The notes beneath the pieces are model-generated. The model saw only the letters and a list, made by a program, of their open reading frames with translations, ran no database searches and was not told the DNA's origin. Positions 1-8,451 of a stretch of DNA of 29,931 bases are shown in pieces. Made by a program: the position numbers and the translations under genes. Source of the DNA: Candidatus Faecivivens stercorigallinarum. GTDB lineage: Bacteria > Bacillota > Clostridia > Oscillospirales > Ruminococcaceae. The DNA lies in contig DVLN01000139.1 in the NCBI GenBank assembly GCA_018715465.1, positions 1 through 29,931 on the forward strand, in the 5' to 3' direction. Every line of letters starts with the position of its first letter. Within the stretch, counting starts at the first letter, position 1.

Positions 1-192
1 ACCCCGCAATTTTTTGAAAAAAATTGAGTAAAACTTTTCTGTCATTACTTCCGTCAGAAAGTGCTTATCGTTACCAACTGCCTACCCGGCGCGTTTGCAA
101 AGGCTGTTATTTCCACAATCGAGGCGGTCGGTAGCGCATGTATGCGCTTCGCTGCCGAACAACGCGATCAAGTCAGCCCGGACACCGGGTGA
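1..192 (-). repeat. Partial copy (R1) of the dispersed structured repeat
   Basis: Read on the minus strand, this stretch matches the 5' half of the elements at 21200-21910 and 26590-27562. The shared blocks are a GACTTGATCGCG start, a CCTCGATTGTGGAAATAAC block, TTTGCAAACGCGCC, the TAACGATAAGCAC block and the AT-rich hairpin with arms CAATTTTTT and AAAAAATTG. It begins about 5 bp after the stop codon of the tail-fibre gene and in the same orientation. The window edge cuts it just where the hairpin array starts in the other copies. In place of the GGCC stem found elsewhere it has its own palindrome, AGCGCAT-AC-ATGCGCT. It is non-coding as far as I can see. Confidence 0.85.
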
Positions 193-1479
193 TTACCAGA
201 TACAGATGTAGCAGAACTCGGAGCCGGAGACATAGTCATATTTGCTGAAGGTAACCGAGAAACTGTCACTGCCAATCGTAATCGTTGTATTCGCGCTCGA
301 CTGGTTCTGGTTGCGCATCGTACCCGAAACCGCTGACGTAATGCCATTGAGCTGACCGGATACCGCACCCCTGAAGAAATAAGGCGAAAAGCTCGGCTGC
401 TGGCCGGAAGTCGCGTAACTGCCGACCCAGACATTAAAGTAAGCGACAATCGCCTTTGGTTTTCCCAGGTTGTTGCCATACGGAATGGTATAGGTCTTGT
501 ACTCAATGGGCGGGCCGATCGAACCGGCCAGAAGTGTCCGGCCGGTACCGGTGATCAACTGTCCACGGTTGTTGTAGGCGGTCTTCCCCGAAAGGATATC
601 CTGCGGAGCAGCTGTCGTCTCGGTTGCCAGCGCCCGGCCGGTCCGCAATGTACGTCCTCCGGCATAGAAGGTTCTGCCATTAAAGACGGTATCCTCGGTT
701 GCATTGGCGAGGGCGAGTTTGGATTGGATCAGGCCCCCGCCTGTCTTAAAATTTAGCATCTTTTTCCCGGTGTCAATGACCATTTCGACGCCCGCACCGC
801 TGATAAACATACCATCTTCCAGCGGATTGCCGTCGGTCGTCTGCATCTGGTAGACCACCCCGTCCACCGTCGCGGTATTGCCATAGGAGAAGCTGCCGTT
901 TGCCAGGAATCTGCCCAGCAGCAGCCCGGTCCTCCCTTCCAGCCCGGTGAACTGGTGAACCGACCCGGACTTGCTGTGGTTAAGCACCACCAGCCCCAGG
1001 TCATTCAACGCCGCGTCCATCTCCTCATAGGTGACAAAGATCCCGCTCCCGCCGATCTGGGCAGTCACATTTTCCGTCGAACCGACCGCAACAGTCAGCT
1101 GCAATACCCTTTCATTCAGCGTCGTTTCATCGGCACCTGGGATATAGTCTCCTTCTTCGCCGGCATTGCCGTATGCGTACAGGATGTCCGCCCCGCCCTC
1201 GGGGTCCTGGGCATACAGCCCAAGCTCCCGCCAGGTAAACCCGGTGCTGACCGAACGAAAGGTCAGGATTCCCTTTAAGGTAACCTGATTGTCCTTATGG
1301 ATGATCTGGCCAATCGGGAGGGTGAAGCAGGGAGAGACCACCTGGGTGACCTGCGAAAGGTCGCCGGAATAGGCGGCGTCCCCCATGATGAAATGGGTAA
1401 AACAGATTGTTTCACCGCCCATACCCGCCGCCATCAGCGCAAGCCCGGCAGCGGTAATTGTCATCTGAAAATTAGCCAT
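193..1479 (-). CDS. Phage tail fibre / tail-collar protein
   Basis: This 428-aa virion protein probably forms the host-contacting fibre at the baseplate. The first 140 residues resemble the N-terminal tail-collar fibre domain that attaches fibres to contractile baseplates: an ITAAGLALMAAG opening, then FTHFIMGDAAYSG, then FTWRELGLYAQDP. The rest is glycine-, serine- and threonine-rich, as in trimeric fibre shafts, and ends in an aromatic-rich tip (SFSVTFSKYDYVSGSEFCYICIW). The ATG at 1479 follows an AGGAATG ribosome site. It is the last gene of the late operon, 16 bp after the sheath gene, although fibres usually follow the DUF2313 gene. A structured repeat starts right after its stop. Receptor specificity cannot be inferred. 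Fibre role is fairly sure from the N-terminus and operon position. Confidence 0.75.
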   Translation of the reverse strand: MANFQMTITAAGLALMAAGMGGETICFTHFIMGDAAYSGDLSQVTQVVSPCFTLPIGQIIHKDNQVTLKGILTFRSVSTGFTWRELGLYAQDPEGGADILYAYGNAGEEGDYIPGADETTLNERVLQLTVAVGSTENVTAQIGGSGIFVTYEEMDAALNDLGLVVLNHSKSGSVHQFTGLEGRTGLLLGRFLANGSFSYGNTATVDGVVYQMQTTDGNPLEDGMFISGAGVEMVIDTGKKMLNFKTGGGLIQSKLALANATEDTVFNGRTFYAGGRTLRTGRALATETTAAPQDILSGKTAYNNRGQLITGTGRTLLAGSIGPPIEYKTYTIPYGNNLGKPKAIVAYFNVWVGSYATSGQQPSFSPYFFRGAVSGQLNGITSAVSGTMRNQNQSSANTTITIGSDSFSVTFSKYDYVSGSEFCYICIW

Positions 1480-1495
1480 CCAGACATTCCTCCGA

Positions 1496-2803
1496 TCATT
1501 GCACCGTAACGGTCATGTACAGCTTTTCCATCGCATCGACCGGCTGCACCGCAAGGTCAACGATGACGCTGTCCGCGGTTTCACCCCGCTGTACGGTGAT
1601 ATCCTCCAGCTCAGGGCGTTCAACCGCGCGGATCTCGTAAAGGTTGTTCAGATAGGCGAACAGCTCTTCCCGGAAGAGTGCGCGTCCGTCCTCATCGTTG
1701 GCACATTTACCGAGGTAGTAGTCCTCAAAGATCTGACGGACATCGGTACCAATCGCATCCATAACCCGCAGGGTGCGGTTTTTGCGGAAAGCGTCTCCCT
1801 TTTCAGTCGTAAAGCCGACAAAGGTATTGATATCCTGTTCGACGACGACCTTGTTTCCCCGCTGGATAAAAATAAACTGACCGACTTTCAGCTTGGCGAT
1901 GATCTCACTTGCCAGCAGCACCTCTCCGACAGCGGTCGCGCCGTCATAGGTATCATAGGTGCAGCTCTTGTTGACGGCAGCCCCGGCGGTCATGCCGGCG
2001 ACATAAGCCGTCGCCTGTTCCGGCGTGATGGTTGTTCCGTCGCTGAGGGCGACGCCATTTGCGACCGAGATGATACCTTCATAATCCGGTTCCATATTGG
2101 CGACGACGATCTGAATTTTAACGCCCTCATCTTCACGCATTCGCTTGACGAAGGAGACAGCCAGTTCCTTGATCGCGACGTCGTCGGTCGGCAGTGCCAT
2201 CGTGTTATAGGTCAGCCGCTCAGCGCCTGCAAAGAAGTCTTCCCAGTCCTGCTGCTCGACCTCATTGTCGCTGCCGCCCGACAGGACGATACCAGCATGG
2301 GGCATCAGCTCACCGGTTCCGGTAAAGAGCACCCAGTCGTTGTCATTCAGCTGTTCGATTGTCTCGGCCTGCTGTTCATCGACCATTCTGCCGTCGAGGA
2401 AGGTCTGGACGGTATACTCCAGCCCGGATTCAGGGGCAAGGATCTTGACCGCAAGGGTATTGCCGACACTTCCTGGCCAGCGTGCGGTGACGGTGATATT
2501 CTCATCGGTACGGGTTGCCGCTTCGCCGCCAGCCAGCCGCCAGACCAGCACCTTGTTTGCCCGCTTTGCCGCCTCACGCAGCAGAAGCAGTTCGGGCGAA
2601 AGGCTGGACAGACCAAAGACCTTGCGGACATCGGTATCCCCTTCGATTGCGACCGCCTCACCGACCGGGCCAAACGGAACCGCCATCGGCAGCAGCACAA
2701 CGCCTCTGTCGGAGACAGTGCCCAGCGGCGAATATTCCGATACAAAGTTGATATACGCACCGGCGCGCACCTTGTTTCTGGTTACAAAAGTTCCTCCTGC
2801 CAT
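1496..2803 (-). CDS. Phage tail sheath protein (XkdK-like)
   Basis: This 435-aa protein is the contractile sheath that surrounds the tail tube and drives injection. The N-terminus (AGGTFVTRNKVRAGAYINFVSE) and the following GVVLLPMAVPFGP and VRKVFGLSS segments are typical of PBSX XkdK-type sheaths. The C-terminal part (FRKNRTLRVMDAIGTDVRQIFEDYYLGKCANDEDGRALF) fits the sheath core. Length is normal for the family. ATG at 2803 is preferred over the in-frame TTG two codons upstream because AAAGGA is correctly spaced from it. The gene lies after the baseplate genes and before the fibre, whereas in PBSX the sheath directly precedes the tube gene. The tube gene here is 6 kb away, which is part of the permuted order. 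Confidence 0.92.
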   Translation of the reverse strand: MAGGTFVTRNKVRAGAYINFVSEYSPLGTVSDRGVVLLPMAVPFGPVGEAVAIEGDTDVRKVFGLSSLSPELLLLREAAKRANKVLVWRLAGGEAATRTDENITVTARWPGSVGNTLAVKILAPESGLEYTVQTFLDGRMVDEQQAETIEQLNDNDWVLFTGTGELMPHAGIVLSGGSDNEVEQQDWEDFFAGAERLTYNTMALPTDDVAIKELAVSFVKRMREDEGVKIQIVVANMEPDYEGIISVANGVALSDGTTITPEQATAYVAGMTAGAAVNKSCTYDTYDGATAVGEVLLASEIIAKLKVGQFIFIQRGNKVVVEQDINTFVGFTTEKGDAFRKNRTLRVMDAIGTDVRQIFEDYYLGKCANDEDGRALFREELFAYLNNLYEIRAVERPELEDITVQRGETADSVIVDLAVQPVDAMEKLYMTVTVQ

Positions 2804-2833
2804 ATACAATCATCCTTTCAAAGGTTCGTTGTT

Positions 2834-3349
2834 TCAAACATCGGCGGCCAGCTGCACCCGATCGGTGACCGCCAGTACCGCTCCTGCCCAGATTTGGGAA
2901 GTCTGTTCGGTCCAGATAGCCGTTTCCAGTGTAATATTGGCCGGAATCATTCTTCTCAGTTCCCGCCCCATCGCGTCCAGCAGGTTGGCCGATTCCGGCG
3001 CGACCTCCACCCGCAGCAGATATTCGTCCGGGAACACCTCCGCGGTAAACTGTCCCTTTCCCATTGCGGTGGTCAGCTGGCGACGGAGCTGGACGATGGT
3101 ATACGGCCGGACTCCCGCCAGACGGGAGATGACCGCAAACCGTCTTTCTTCGAGGGTACCGGTGCCGCTCAGCCCGAGCACCTTTTCCCACCTTCCCAGC
3201 CGTTCCCCGGCCGTATTGGGAAAATATTCAGCCGGAAGTCCGGCGACCTGCTGCCGCCATTCATCCAGCGGCTGGTCGACCGCTTCCCCCAGTGCCGGAT
3301 ACTCTTCAGTTTCGCGGAAGAGATCCGGCAGATACTCCAGATACTTCAA
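2834..3349 (-). CDS. Phage baseplate/tail protein, DUF2313 (XkdU/YmfQ-like)
   Basis: This 171-aa protein starts MKYLEYLPDLFRETEEYPALGEAVDQPLDEW. Its middle segment (GERLGRWEKVLGLSGTGTLEERRFAVISRL) is characteristic of DUF2313/YmfQ-like proteins, which complete the baseplate wedge next to baseplate J. The start is a TTG at 3349 preceded by GGAGG with 6-nt spacing; no usable ATG lies nearby. It follows the baseplate J gene by 11 bp, the normal neighbour order for this pair, so the J-DUF2313 module has stayed intact in an otherwise rearranged operon. No truncation is visible. Confidence 0.85.
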   Translation of the reverse strand: MKYLEYLPDLFRETEEYPALGEAVDQPLDEWRQQVAGLPAEYFPNTAGERLGRWEKVLGLSGTGTLEERRFAVISRLAGVRPYTIVQLRRQLTTAMGKGQFTAEVFPDEYLLRVEVAPESANLLDAMGRELRRMIPANITLETAIWTEQTSQIWAGAVLAVTDRVQLAADV

Positions 3350-3360
3350 CCTTTACCTCC

Positions 3361-4422
3361 TTACCCGCCAAACATCGTAAAGGTGAACGCCCCATTGATC
3401 GGGATTCCGTTGCAGACGACGTTTTCAGTCCCGCCGTTGATGGTCAGATCTTCGACATCAAGCACCCCTTCCGCGCCGGATAAAGCGGCCATCACGCCGC
3501 TGAACCGTACAACCGGATCGCCATCCTCCCAGCTCTTGCGCAGGCTGAGAAGGTATTCACTGGCAGCGGTCTCCGCGTTCTCTCTTGCCTGGTCGAGGTC
3601 GATGACAGCGGTGATCCTTGCCGAGAGGGAGATTTCGACCGTCGAGGGCGGATAGACCAGCAGATAATGCCCGATCGGCGCCATCCCAAGCCCATCGCCG
3701 TCCTCATTCGGTATCAGCAGCGTCCGCACCGCCTGCAAAAGAGTCTCTCCTGCCGGCATCAGATCGCTTCCAAGCACCTGGATTCCGACCGTTCCGCCTC
3801 CGATCACGACCGGCTCGACCCGCACACCGCCGACCCCGGGGACCAGCCGAACCTTTTCCTTATAATCGCTGACATTGCCGCCAAATGCGGGATAGGCCAG
3901 CAGTTCGAGGATTCTTTCCCGTAAAGATTCATCCGTCTCGCGATCCTCACCAGGCGTCAGAATCTCGACTGCCTCAGCTTTCCCGAATCCAGTCAGATAA
4001 TCGCCAGGCAGCACCTCGCCCAACTGGTTGCCGATTTCCCCGGCGGTCTCGCAGACAAGGCTGCCGGAGCCGCCGCTGCATTCAGTCAGGACATAGTACA
4101 CCGTGTCGATCGAAAACCGCATCCCGACCGGCGGATTAAATGGCTGGTCATCCTGACCGGTAAAGACCGCACGGACAGTCGCCGGGGAAGCATCGCCCCG
4201 GGCGACGCCGTACAGTGCGCCAATCCGTTCGAGGTATTCACCCTCGGAGGTATCGGGAAACAGCAGATCAAAATAGTTTTCCAGATTGACATACGCCGCC
4301 GCCAGTTCAGCGCAGACCGGCGCGATGGCGGTGTCGATCAGACTGCCCTCCCGCTTGTCGATCTCATCCGGCACAGCGGCCAGACAGCGGGCGCGCAGCT
4401 CATCATAGGTTGGCAGCATCAT
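3361..4422 (-). CDS. Phage baseplate assembly protein J (gp47/XkdT family)
   Basis: This 353-aa baseplate wedge protein matches the baseplate J/gp47 family. The N-terminus contains DKREGSLIDTAIAPVCAELAAAYVNLENYFDLLFPDTSEGEYLERIGALYGVAR, a family hallmark. It is followed by the beta-rich middle and the SDYKEKVRLVPGVGGVRVEP and VVIGGGTVGIQVL segments. Such proteins bridge hub and wedge in contractile tails. ATG at 4422 overlaps the stop of the upstream tail-terminator gene as ATGA, implying translational coupling. In PBSX this gene follows the DUF2634 gene; here it follows the head-tail connector set instead, while the DUF2634 gene lies about 7 kb away. Confidence 0.92.
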   Translation of the reverse strand: MMLPTYDELRARCLAAVPDEIDKREGSLIDTAIAPVCAELAAAYVNLENYFDLLFPDTSEGEYLERIGALYGVARGDASPATVRAVFTGQDDQPFNPPVGMRFSIDTVYYVLTECSGGSGSLVCETAGEIGNQLGEVLPGDYLTGFGKAEAVEILTPGEDRETDESLRERILELLAYPAFGGNVSDYKEKVRLVPGVGGVRVEPVVIGGGTVGIQVLGSDLMPAGETLLQAVRTLLIPNEDGDGLGMAPIGHYLLVYPPSTVEISLSARITAVIDLDQARENAETAASEYLLSLRKSWEDGDPVVRFSGVMAALSGAEGVLDVEDLTINGGTENVVCNGIPINGAFTFTMFGG

Positions 4423-4811
4423 CTGCTCGCCCCCATTTCCAGCAGCAGTTTTTTCATCAGGGCCGCTTCCTCCTCATCCATAAACAAAATCTGGGACAAA
4501 AACAGCTGTACCTTGAGTCTGCCCTGTTCCCGTTCAACCCCGGTCGTGACCCCGCGGGCGGCGGTACGGAGCAGCAGCTGGAGCGGCTGCTCCAGATCCT
4601 GCGGCTGACCACCCGCCGCCGGGTAGTACCAGACGACGACCGTTTCCTGCCGCCGCCAGCGTCTGCCCATCTCTTTTTTCAGAGACGCCTCCCCGACCAG
4701 CACGATAAATCCGGGCGCCGAGAAGCCGCCTTCAGCCTCTTCGGTCAGAATCAGCGCATCGGGGTAATTCTTTCGCAGCAGCGCGACGACGGCCTGTTGA
4801 AAATCGGTCAA
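4419..4811 (-). CDS. Phage tail terminator / tail completion protein (YqbJ-like)
   Basis: This 130-aa protein has the sequence style of small tail-terminator proteins in PBSX/skin elements: a short N-terminal helix (MTDFQQAVVALLRKNYPDALILTEEAEGGFSAPGFIVLVGE), beta strands with RRWRRQETVVVWYYP, then a C-terminal helix. Such proteins cap the tail tube and dock it to the head connector. The start is TTG at 4811 with GGAGGTG about 10 nt upstream. It is the third of three small joining proteins after the capsid gene, matching the usual position. The assignment rests mainly on size, order and general pattern, so it is less certain than sheath or capsid. Confidence 0.65.
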   Translation of the reverse strand: MTDFQQAVVALLRKNYPDALILTEEAEGGFSAPGFIVLVGEASLKKEMGRRWRRQETVVVWYYPAAGGQPQDLEQPLQLLLRTAARGVTTGVEREQGRLKVQLFLSQILFMDEEEAALMKKLLLEMGASR

Positions 4812-4829
4812 AAGCTCTCACCTCCACCC

Positions 4830-5192
4830 TCAGACAATCTGTTTCTTTTTCATTTTCACCTCGATATGGGTCGGGAACCGGACCGGTTCACCGGTCACCA
4901 GAAAGGTGACCGGCTTATCCTCTCCTTTGGACAGGTATTCGGCACAGTCACCCGCCTGCACCCCGGCGTCTGCCGGCAGCAGCAGAATAAATTCACCGCT
5001 GTCGGTGCGGACGGGGACGCCGTCGGGGACAGACGGACTGCCGGACAGCCATCCGTCCCAGCTCCCGATAACCGAAAGCTCCTCCCGGTCCCGTTCACCA
5101 TCCCGGAGATAACCGCGCCGGTAGATGGTTACCTTTCCGCCGAGGGCACGGACAAACCGGCGGAAGACCTTTTCCTGTAAAGCAAACGACAT
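4830..5192 (-). CDS. Putative phage head-closure / minor capsid protein (YqbH-like)
   Basis: This 120-aa protein follows the first connector gene by 27 bp and is preceded by a good ribosome site (GGGAGGAACGAC then ATG at 5192). The sequence is beta-rich (KVTIYRRGYLRDGERD, GEFILLLPADAGVQAGDCAEYLS, PVTFLVTGEPVRFPTHIEVKMKKKQIV). That suits head-closure/stopper proteins, which form a ring under the connector. The AGVQAGD turn and the final strand are common in this class. Identity is inferred from position between capsid/connector and tail terminator; no diagnostic motif is certain. Confidence 0.55.
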   Translation of the reverse strand: MSFALQEKVFRRFVRALGGKVTIYRRGYLRDGERDREELSVIGSWDGWLSGSPSVPDGVPVRTDSGEFILLLPADAGVQAGDCAEYLSKGEDKPVTFLVTGEPVRFPTHIEVKMKKKQIV

Positions 5193-5219
5193 GTCGTTCC
5201 TCCCGATACCGGCGGCCGC

Positions 5220-5552
5220 TTACCAGCGCACCCTGCGCCAGGGCCGGAGGCTGTTGTGCCAGCTCTCTCCGGCACCCTCCTGCATCCGCACCGAAAAGTT
5301 GCCCATCGTCACCTGTGTGGCATTGCCATCCACTGCCGACGACTCGCGGCGGAGCAGTTCTTCAGCAGTCGCCCACAGCGCCCCCTCCGGCACCAGTTCC
5401 AGTCCGCACCAGTCGATCATCTCATCGACCAGCAGCCCGGCGAGCATCTGCTCACCGTCCACGGCCTGGTCATTTTCATCCCTGCCGTCGAGCAGTGCAG
5501 CGATCTCACAGACCCGCGCGACCGCATCCTCTCTTTCCAGCCAGTTGCTCAT
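5220..5552 (-). CDS. Putative phage head-tail connector protein (gp6/YqbG-like)
   Basis: This 110-aa, mostly helical protein follows the major capsid gene by 14 bp. It starts MSNWLEREDAVARVCEIAALLDGRDENDQAVDGEQMLAGLLVDEMIDWCGLELVPEGALW. That arrangement of helices is typical of gp6/gp15-like adaptors, which bind the portal and start the neck. The C-terminus (VRMQEGAGESWHNSLRPWRRVRW) is basic. The ribosome site is weak, so translation may be coupled to the capsid gene. Position and fold class support a connector; the exact family is not certain. Confidence 0.6.
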   Translation of the reverse strand: MSNWLEREDAVARVCEIAALLDGRDENDQAVDGEQMLAGLLVDEMIDWCGLELVPEGALWATAEELLRRESSAVDGNATQVTMGNFSVRMQEGAGESWHNSLRPWRRVRW

Positions 5553-5566
5553 AGTCGGTCACCACA

Positions 5567-6388
5567 TTATTCCGCGCATTTGATCTTGACCGCTCTGCCT
5601 TCGTTTGCCAGATAGACCGCATAGTATTTATCAGCGGTGACAATCGTCGACTTGTGGATGATATCGCGATCGGTTTCGACCTCGGTATCCTTTTTAAGGA
5701 AGAGGGTCAGCGCGCCGGGCATCACGATATAGTTGGTGTACTGGGAACCGGATGCAACGATTTTTTCCGAGACGACGACGCTGCATCCGTGAATCATTCC
5801 AACCGCGCCGGTCACCAGCTGCATTGCGCCGGTATCGGTCGCCTTGAGCCAGCTTTCGCTCTGTCTGAGCTGGGCGAGCTGTGCGGGAGAGACGACCAGC
5901 ACCTTACCTTCGCTGTCGGTCTCGCCAAAGTAAGCGAGAGCCTGTGCGACGACGTCAGCCGACAGTTTTTCAGAGGATGTGCAGGTCATTTCCTCGCCGA
6001 TAGTCCCCAGTGCGGTCAGGACATCGGCATCGACCTTGCCGGCAATCGAGAGGGTCAGCTGGTTGGCAGCTTCACCCAGCGGGTCGCCGTATCCGGCGAG
6101 CACCGCCTCATCGGTCAGCTCAACGCCGTTACCTGCCTTTTTGACGGTGACCGTCTCGGTCTGCGCGGTCAGCAGGACGACGGGGATTTCGCCGCCTTCG
6201 GCTACCTCACCGGCGTCGCCAATATAGGTGTATTTCGGGACGGTGACGGTATCACCAGCGCGGCCTGCGAGGGTGGTATCGACGGTGCAGAGGGAGGCAA
6301 ACTTCATATTCTTTTCGAGGTGTTCGGTCACCCAATCGCCCATGACCTGCGGATTGACAAGGTTTGTGAGTTTGGTAATTTCAGCCAT
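5567..6388 (-). CDS. Phage major capsid protein (HK97 fold, N4-gp56 type)
   Basis: This 273-aa coat protein matches the N4-gp56-like group of HK97-fold capsids. It starts MAEITKLTNLVNPQVMGDWVTEHLEKNMKF, followed by the strand-turn-strand GRAGDTVTVPKYTYIGDAGEVAEGGEIPV. The segment VLVVSPAQLAQLRQSESWLKA and the VGMIHGCSVVVSE strand before the C-terminal domain are also typical. No long cleavable N-terminal delta domain is seen, so a separate scaffold is expected; the gene just upstream at 6455-7045 fits. The start has AGGAGAAATACT before ATG at 6388. Its presence shows that the locus encodes heads and not only a tailocin. Confidence 0.9.
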   Translation of the reverse strand: MAEITKLTNLVNPQVMGDWVTEHLEKNMKFASLCTVDTTLAGRAGDTVTVPKYTYIGDAGEVAEGGEIPVVLLTAQTETVTVKKAGNGVELTDEAVLAGYGDPLGEAANQLTLSIAGKVDADVLTALGTIGEEMTCTSSEKLSADVVAQALAYFGETDSEGKVLVVSPAQLAQLRQSESWLKATDTGAMQLVTGAVGMIHGCSVVVSEKIVASGSQYTNYIVMPGALTLFLKKDTEVETDRDIIHKSTIVTADKYYAVYLANEGRAVKIKCAE

Positions 6389-6454
6389 AGTATTTCTCCT
6401 TTTCTGTCAAGGTGTAACTGCAACAATATTCAGACATTGCCAAAAGCCGATTAT

Positions 6455-7045
6455 TCAGCACCCAAACCGGCCGCGATAGCCTTCCGGGTTTTCGTCAAAC
6501 AGCCGCAGACGGTCTTTGAAACTCAGATCATCTGGAACATCCTCCTGACTGCGTCCCATTGGACGGACCCCTTCCAGCCGGGGGCGGAAGAACTGAGGAA
6601 AGCGGGATTTTATTTGTTTAAAGATTTGTTCAAAATCTGTCACACCGTCCCATTTTGTCTTTTCCAGCAGATATTCGCCGTCAATCGCCCCCATCTGCTC
6701 CAGTGCTGCGACGATCAGCCGGTCGCGCTGTTTTCTGAATGCTTCCGTCTCCTGAAACAGCTTTGTACAAACATCCCACAGATCAGCGGCATCCCTTTTC
6801 AGCCGGTCACATTCTGCCGTCAGAGCACTTTTTTCATCGGTAAAAGCGTCCTGTCCTTCCCCGTCCAGTTCATCCTGCAAACTGTCATCGTCTGCCGAAC
6901 GCTGTTCGGATGACATACTTTCAGCCGGCTGTTCTTCAGAACAATCCATCGTCCCTGCTGAACTGCCCGGTTCTGTTGGATTTTTGTCCACCCCGGTGAT
7001 TTCCTGCTGAGCGGCGGTATCATCCTGCCCGTTGTTCAGATTCAT
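6455..7045 (-). CDS. Putative phage capsid scaffold protein
   Basis: This 196-aa protein has a very acidic, low-complexity N-terminal half (residues 1-75, rich in E, D, S and Q). A charged helical, probably coiled-coil, region follows (about 78-115: ALTAECDRLKRDAADLWDVCTKLFQ), then a conserved-looking C-terminal tail (LSFKDRLRLFDENPEGYRGRFG). This layout and its place between portal and capsid genes are what is expected of a scaffold, which shapes procapsids and is lost on maturation. ATG at 7045 overlaps the portal stop by four bases, with AGGAGG upstream inside the portal gene. No family is firmly recognised, so function is inferred from context. Confidence 0.55.
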   Translation of the reverse strand: MNLNNGQDDTAAQQEITGVDKNPTEPGSSAGTMDCSEEQPAESMSSEQRSADDDSLQDELDGEGQDAFTDEKSALTAECDRLKRDAADLWDVCTKLFQETEAFRKQRDRLIVAALEQMGAIDGEYLLEKTKWDGVTDFEQIFKQIKSRFPQFFRPRLEGVRPMGRSQEDVPDDLSFKDRLRLFDENPEGYRGRFGC

Positions 7046-8433
7046 TCAGCCACCTCCTGTTCAGAAGCCTGTGCATTTGCATCCTTTTCCTGCTCAAGCC
7101 GTGCAAGCTCTTCCTCGACGCTGATGACCCAAGGGTGGTTTTCCAGCATCGTACGTTTGGAGAGCAGCCCTGCGCTTGCGGTGCACTGGTCTATTGCGTC
7201 GCCCTCGCTGATGATGATATCCCGGTTCAGGATGATTTCAGCCGACACATCGGAAAAATCCCCCAGCCCCATCAGCCCGGCAAACAACCCGACAAAATAC
7301 ACCATCTGCTCAAACCCGGCCGCGAACGCGCTTTCAATCCCAGCGCAGTCGAGGTCGAGGTCCGCATACAAAAACTTCATTGCGACCCCTGACGCCGTCC
7401 CGAACGATTCGTTCTGGGTATCGACCCCACGGCCGATCTCGTAGAGGTCCTTTCGGTCCTGCTGGAGATGGGCGAGCAGCGAATCGGTATGGACCGGATG
7501 TGCCTTGATGTCCAGCCCGCCGCCGTCGGAGACCTTGACTGCCCGGTAACGGGCGAGGTTTTCGCGGAACTCGCCGAGATCGGTACCATCATAGTTGGTC
7601 AGCACCATCAAAGCACCGCTGGTCTCGCCAAGGTTGTCGCTGTCCTCCGATTTAAGCAGGTCATAGTCGTCGATCAGCGGCTTGATAAACCGGATCAGAG
7701 GCAGTTCCTCCTCATTGTAGCGGAACGGGATAAACGGCAGCCTGTCCAGCAGCATGCCTTTGCCATCCAGCGTCAGATGAGGCTGTTTTTCCCCATCCGG
7801 TTCCATCCGTCCATTGTGGTAGAAATAGTCCTGCACCCCGTCGCAATCCCAGCAGCGGACCAGCAGCCGTTTTTCCATCCTTCCCCGGCTGTACTGCTGA
7901 ACCGGGATCAGCCGAAGCACCATCTGAAGCCGGTCCTGATCCCCATTTTCCCAAACGGGAATCAGTTGTTCGGAAGGAATCAGCTTAAAGCAGATTTCCC
8001 CGTTTTCCGGCCAGACCTGCAGCCAGCCAATCCCCTTGTTGACCGCCTCCTTGCAAAGGGTCCGCATCCTGGCCCGCATCGTCTGGTCAAACGTCCTGGC
8101 CATCAGCCGGGAAAAGGCGTCGTTTTCACATCGGATGGTAAATGGGCGGCCGAACAGGTACTGTGCCTTCTGGTCGACCAGTTTACGGACGAAGCCGTGT
8201 GCGATTTTAGACGCAGGCTGGGTCTCATCGGGGATTCTTCTGCCGTCCTTTCCGATCTGCCAGTGGGTACGGCGGAGGATATCCCCCCGGTTTTCATAAT
8301 AACGCTGGCCGGTGAGCATTTCCCTGCGTTTTTCACCGGAGAGGAACTCGCGGACGATATCCGCGAGAATTTCCCGGTCAGAGGGCGGGGCCTGCTCAGC
8401 CAGCAGCCGCAAAATCCGTTGCGTTTCGGTCAT
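7042..8433 (-). CDS. Phage portal protein (SPP1 gp6-like)
   Basis: This 463-aa protein forms the dodecameric portal through which DNA enters the head. It shows typical SPP1-family segments: KIAHGFVRKLVDQKAQYLFGRPFTI near residue 80, IGWLQVWPENGEICFKLIPSEQLIPVW near 155, LPFIPFRYNEEELPLIRFIKPLIDDYDLLKSEDSDNLGETSGALMVLTNYDG in the middle, and the SFGTASGVAMKFLYADLDLDCAGIESAF helix toward the C-terminus. The start has AAAGGAG before ATG at 8433. It directly follows the tail chaperone frameshift gene. That is unusual, because a tape-measure gene normally stands there and the portal normally follows the terminase. Confidence 0.92.
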   Translation of the reverse strand: MTETQRILRLLAEQAPPSDREILADIVREFLSGEKRREMLTGQRYYENRGDILRRTHWQIGKDGRRIPDETQPASKIAHGFVRKLVDQKAQYLFGRPFTIRCENDAFSRLMARTFDQTMRARMRTLCKEAVNKGIGWLQVWPENGEICFKLIPSEQLIPVWENGDQDRLQMVLRLIPVQQYSRGRMEKRLLVRCWDCDGVQDYFYHNGRMEPDGEKQPHLTLDGKGMLLDRLPFIPFRYNEEELPLIRFIKPLIDDYDLLKSEDSDNLGETSGALMVLTNYDGTDLGEFRENLARYRAVKVSDGGGLDIKAHPVHTDSLLAHLQQDRKDLYEIGRGVDTQNESFGTASGVAMKFLYADLDLDCAGIESAFAAGFEQMVYFVGLFAGLMGLGDFSDVSAEIILNRDIIISEGDAIDQCTASAGLLSKRTMLENHPWVISVEEELARLEQEKDANAQASEQEVAE

Positions 8434-8451
8434 AATCGCTCCTTTCGGAAA

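Noticed and set aside
1499..3655. 718-codon open frame on the plus strand opposite the sheath and baseplate genes
   Set aside because: It is a shadow of high-GC coding sequence: the minus strand carries well-recognised sheath, DUF2313 and baseplate J proteins there, and the plus frame has no family signature or operon context.
5654..6913. 419-codon plus-strand frame opposite capsid and scaffold genes
   Set aside because: Antisense shadow; the minus-strand capsid protein is clearly recognisable.
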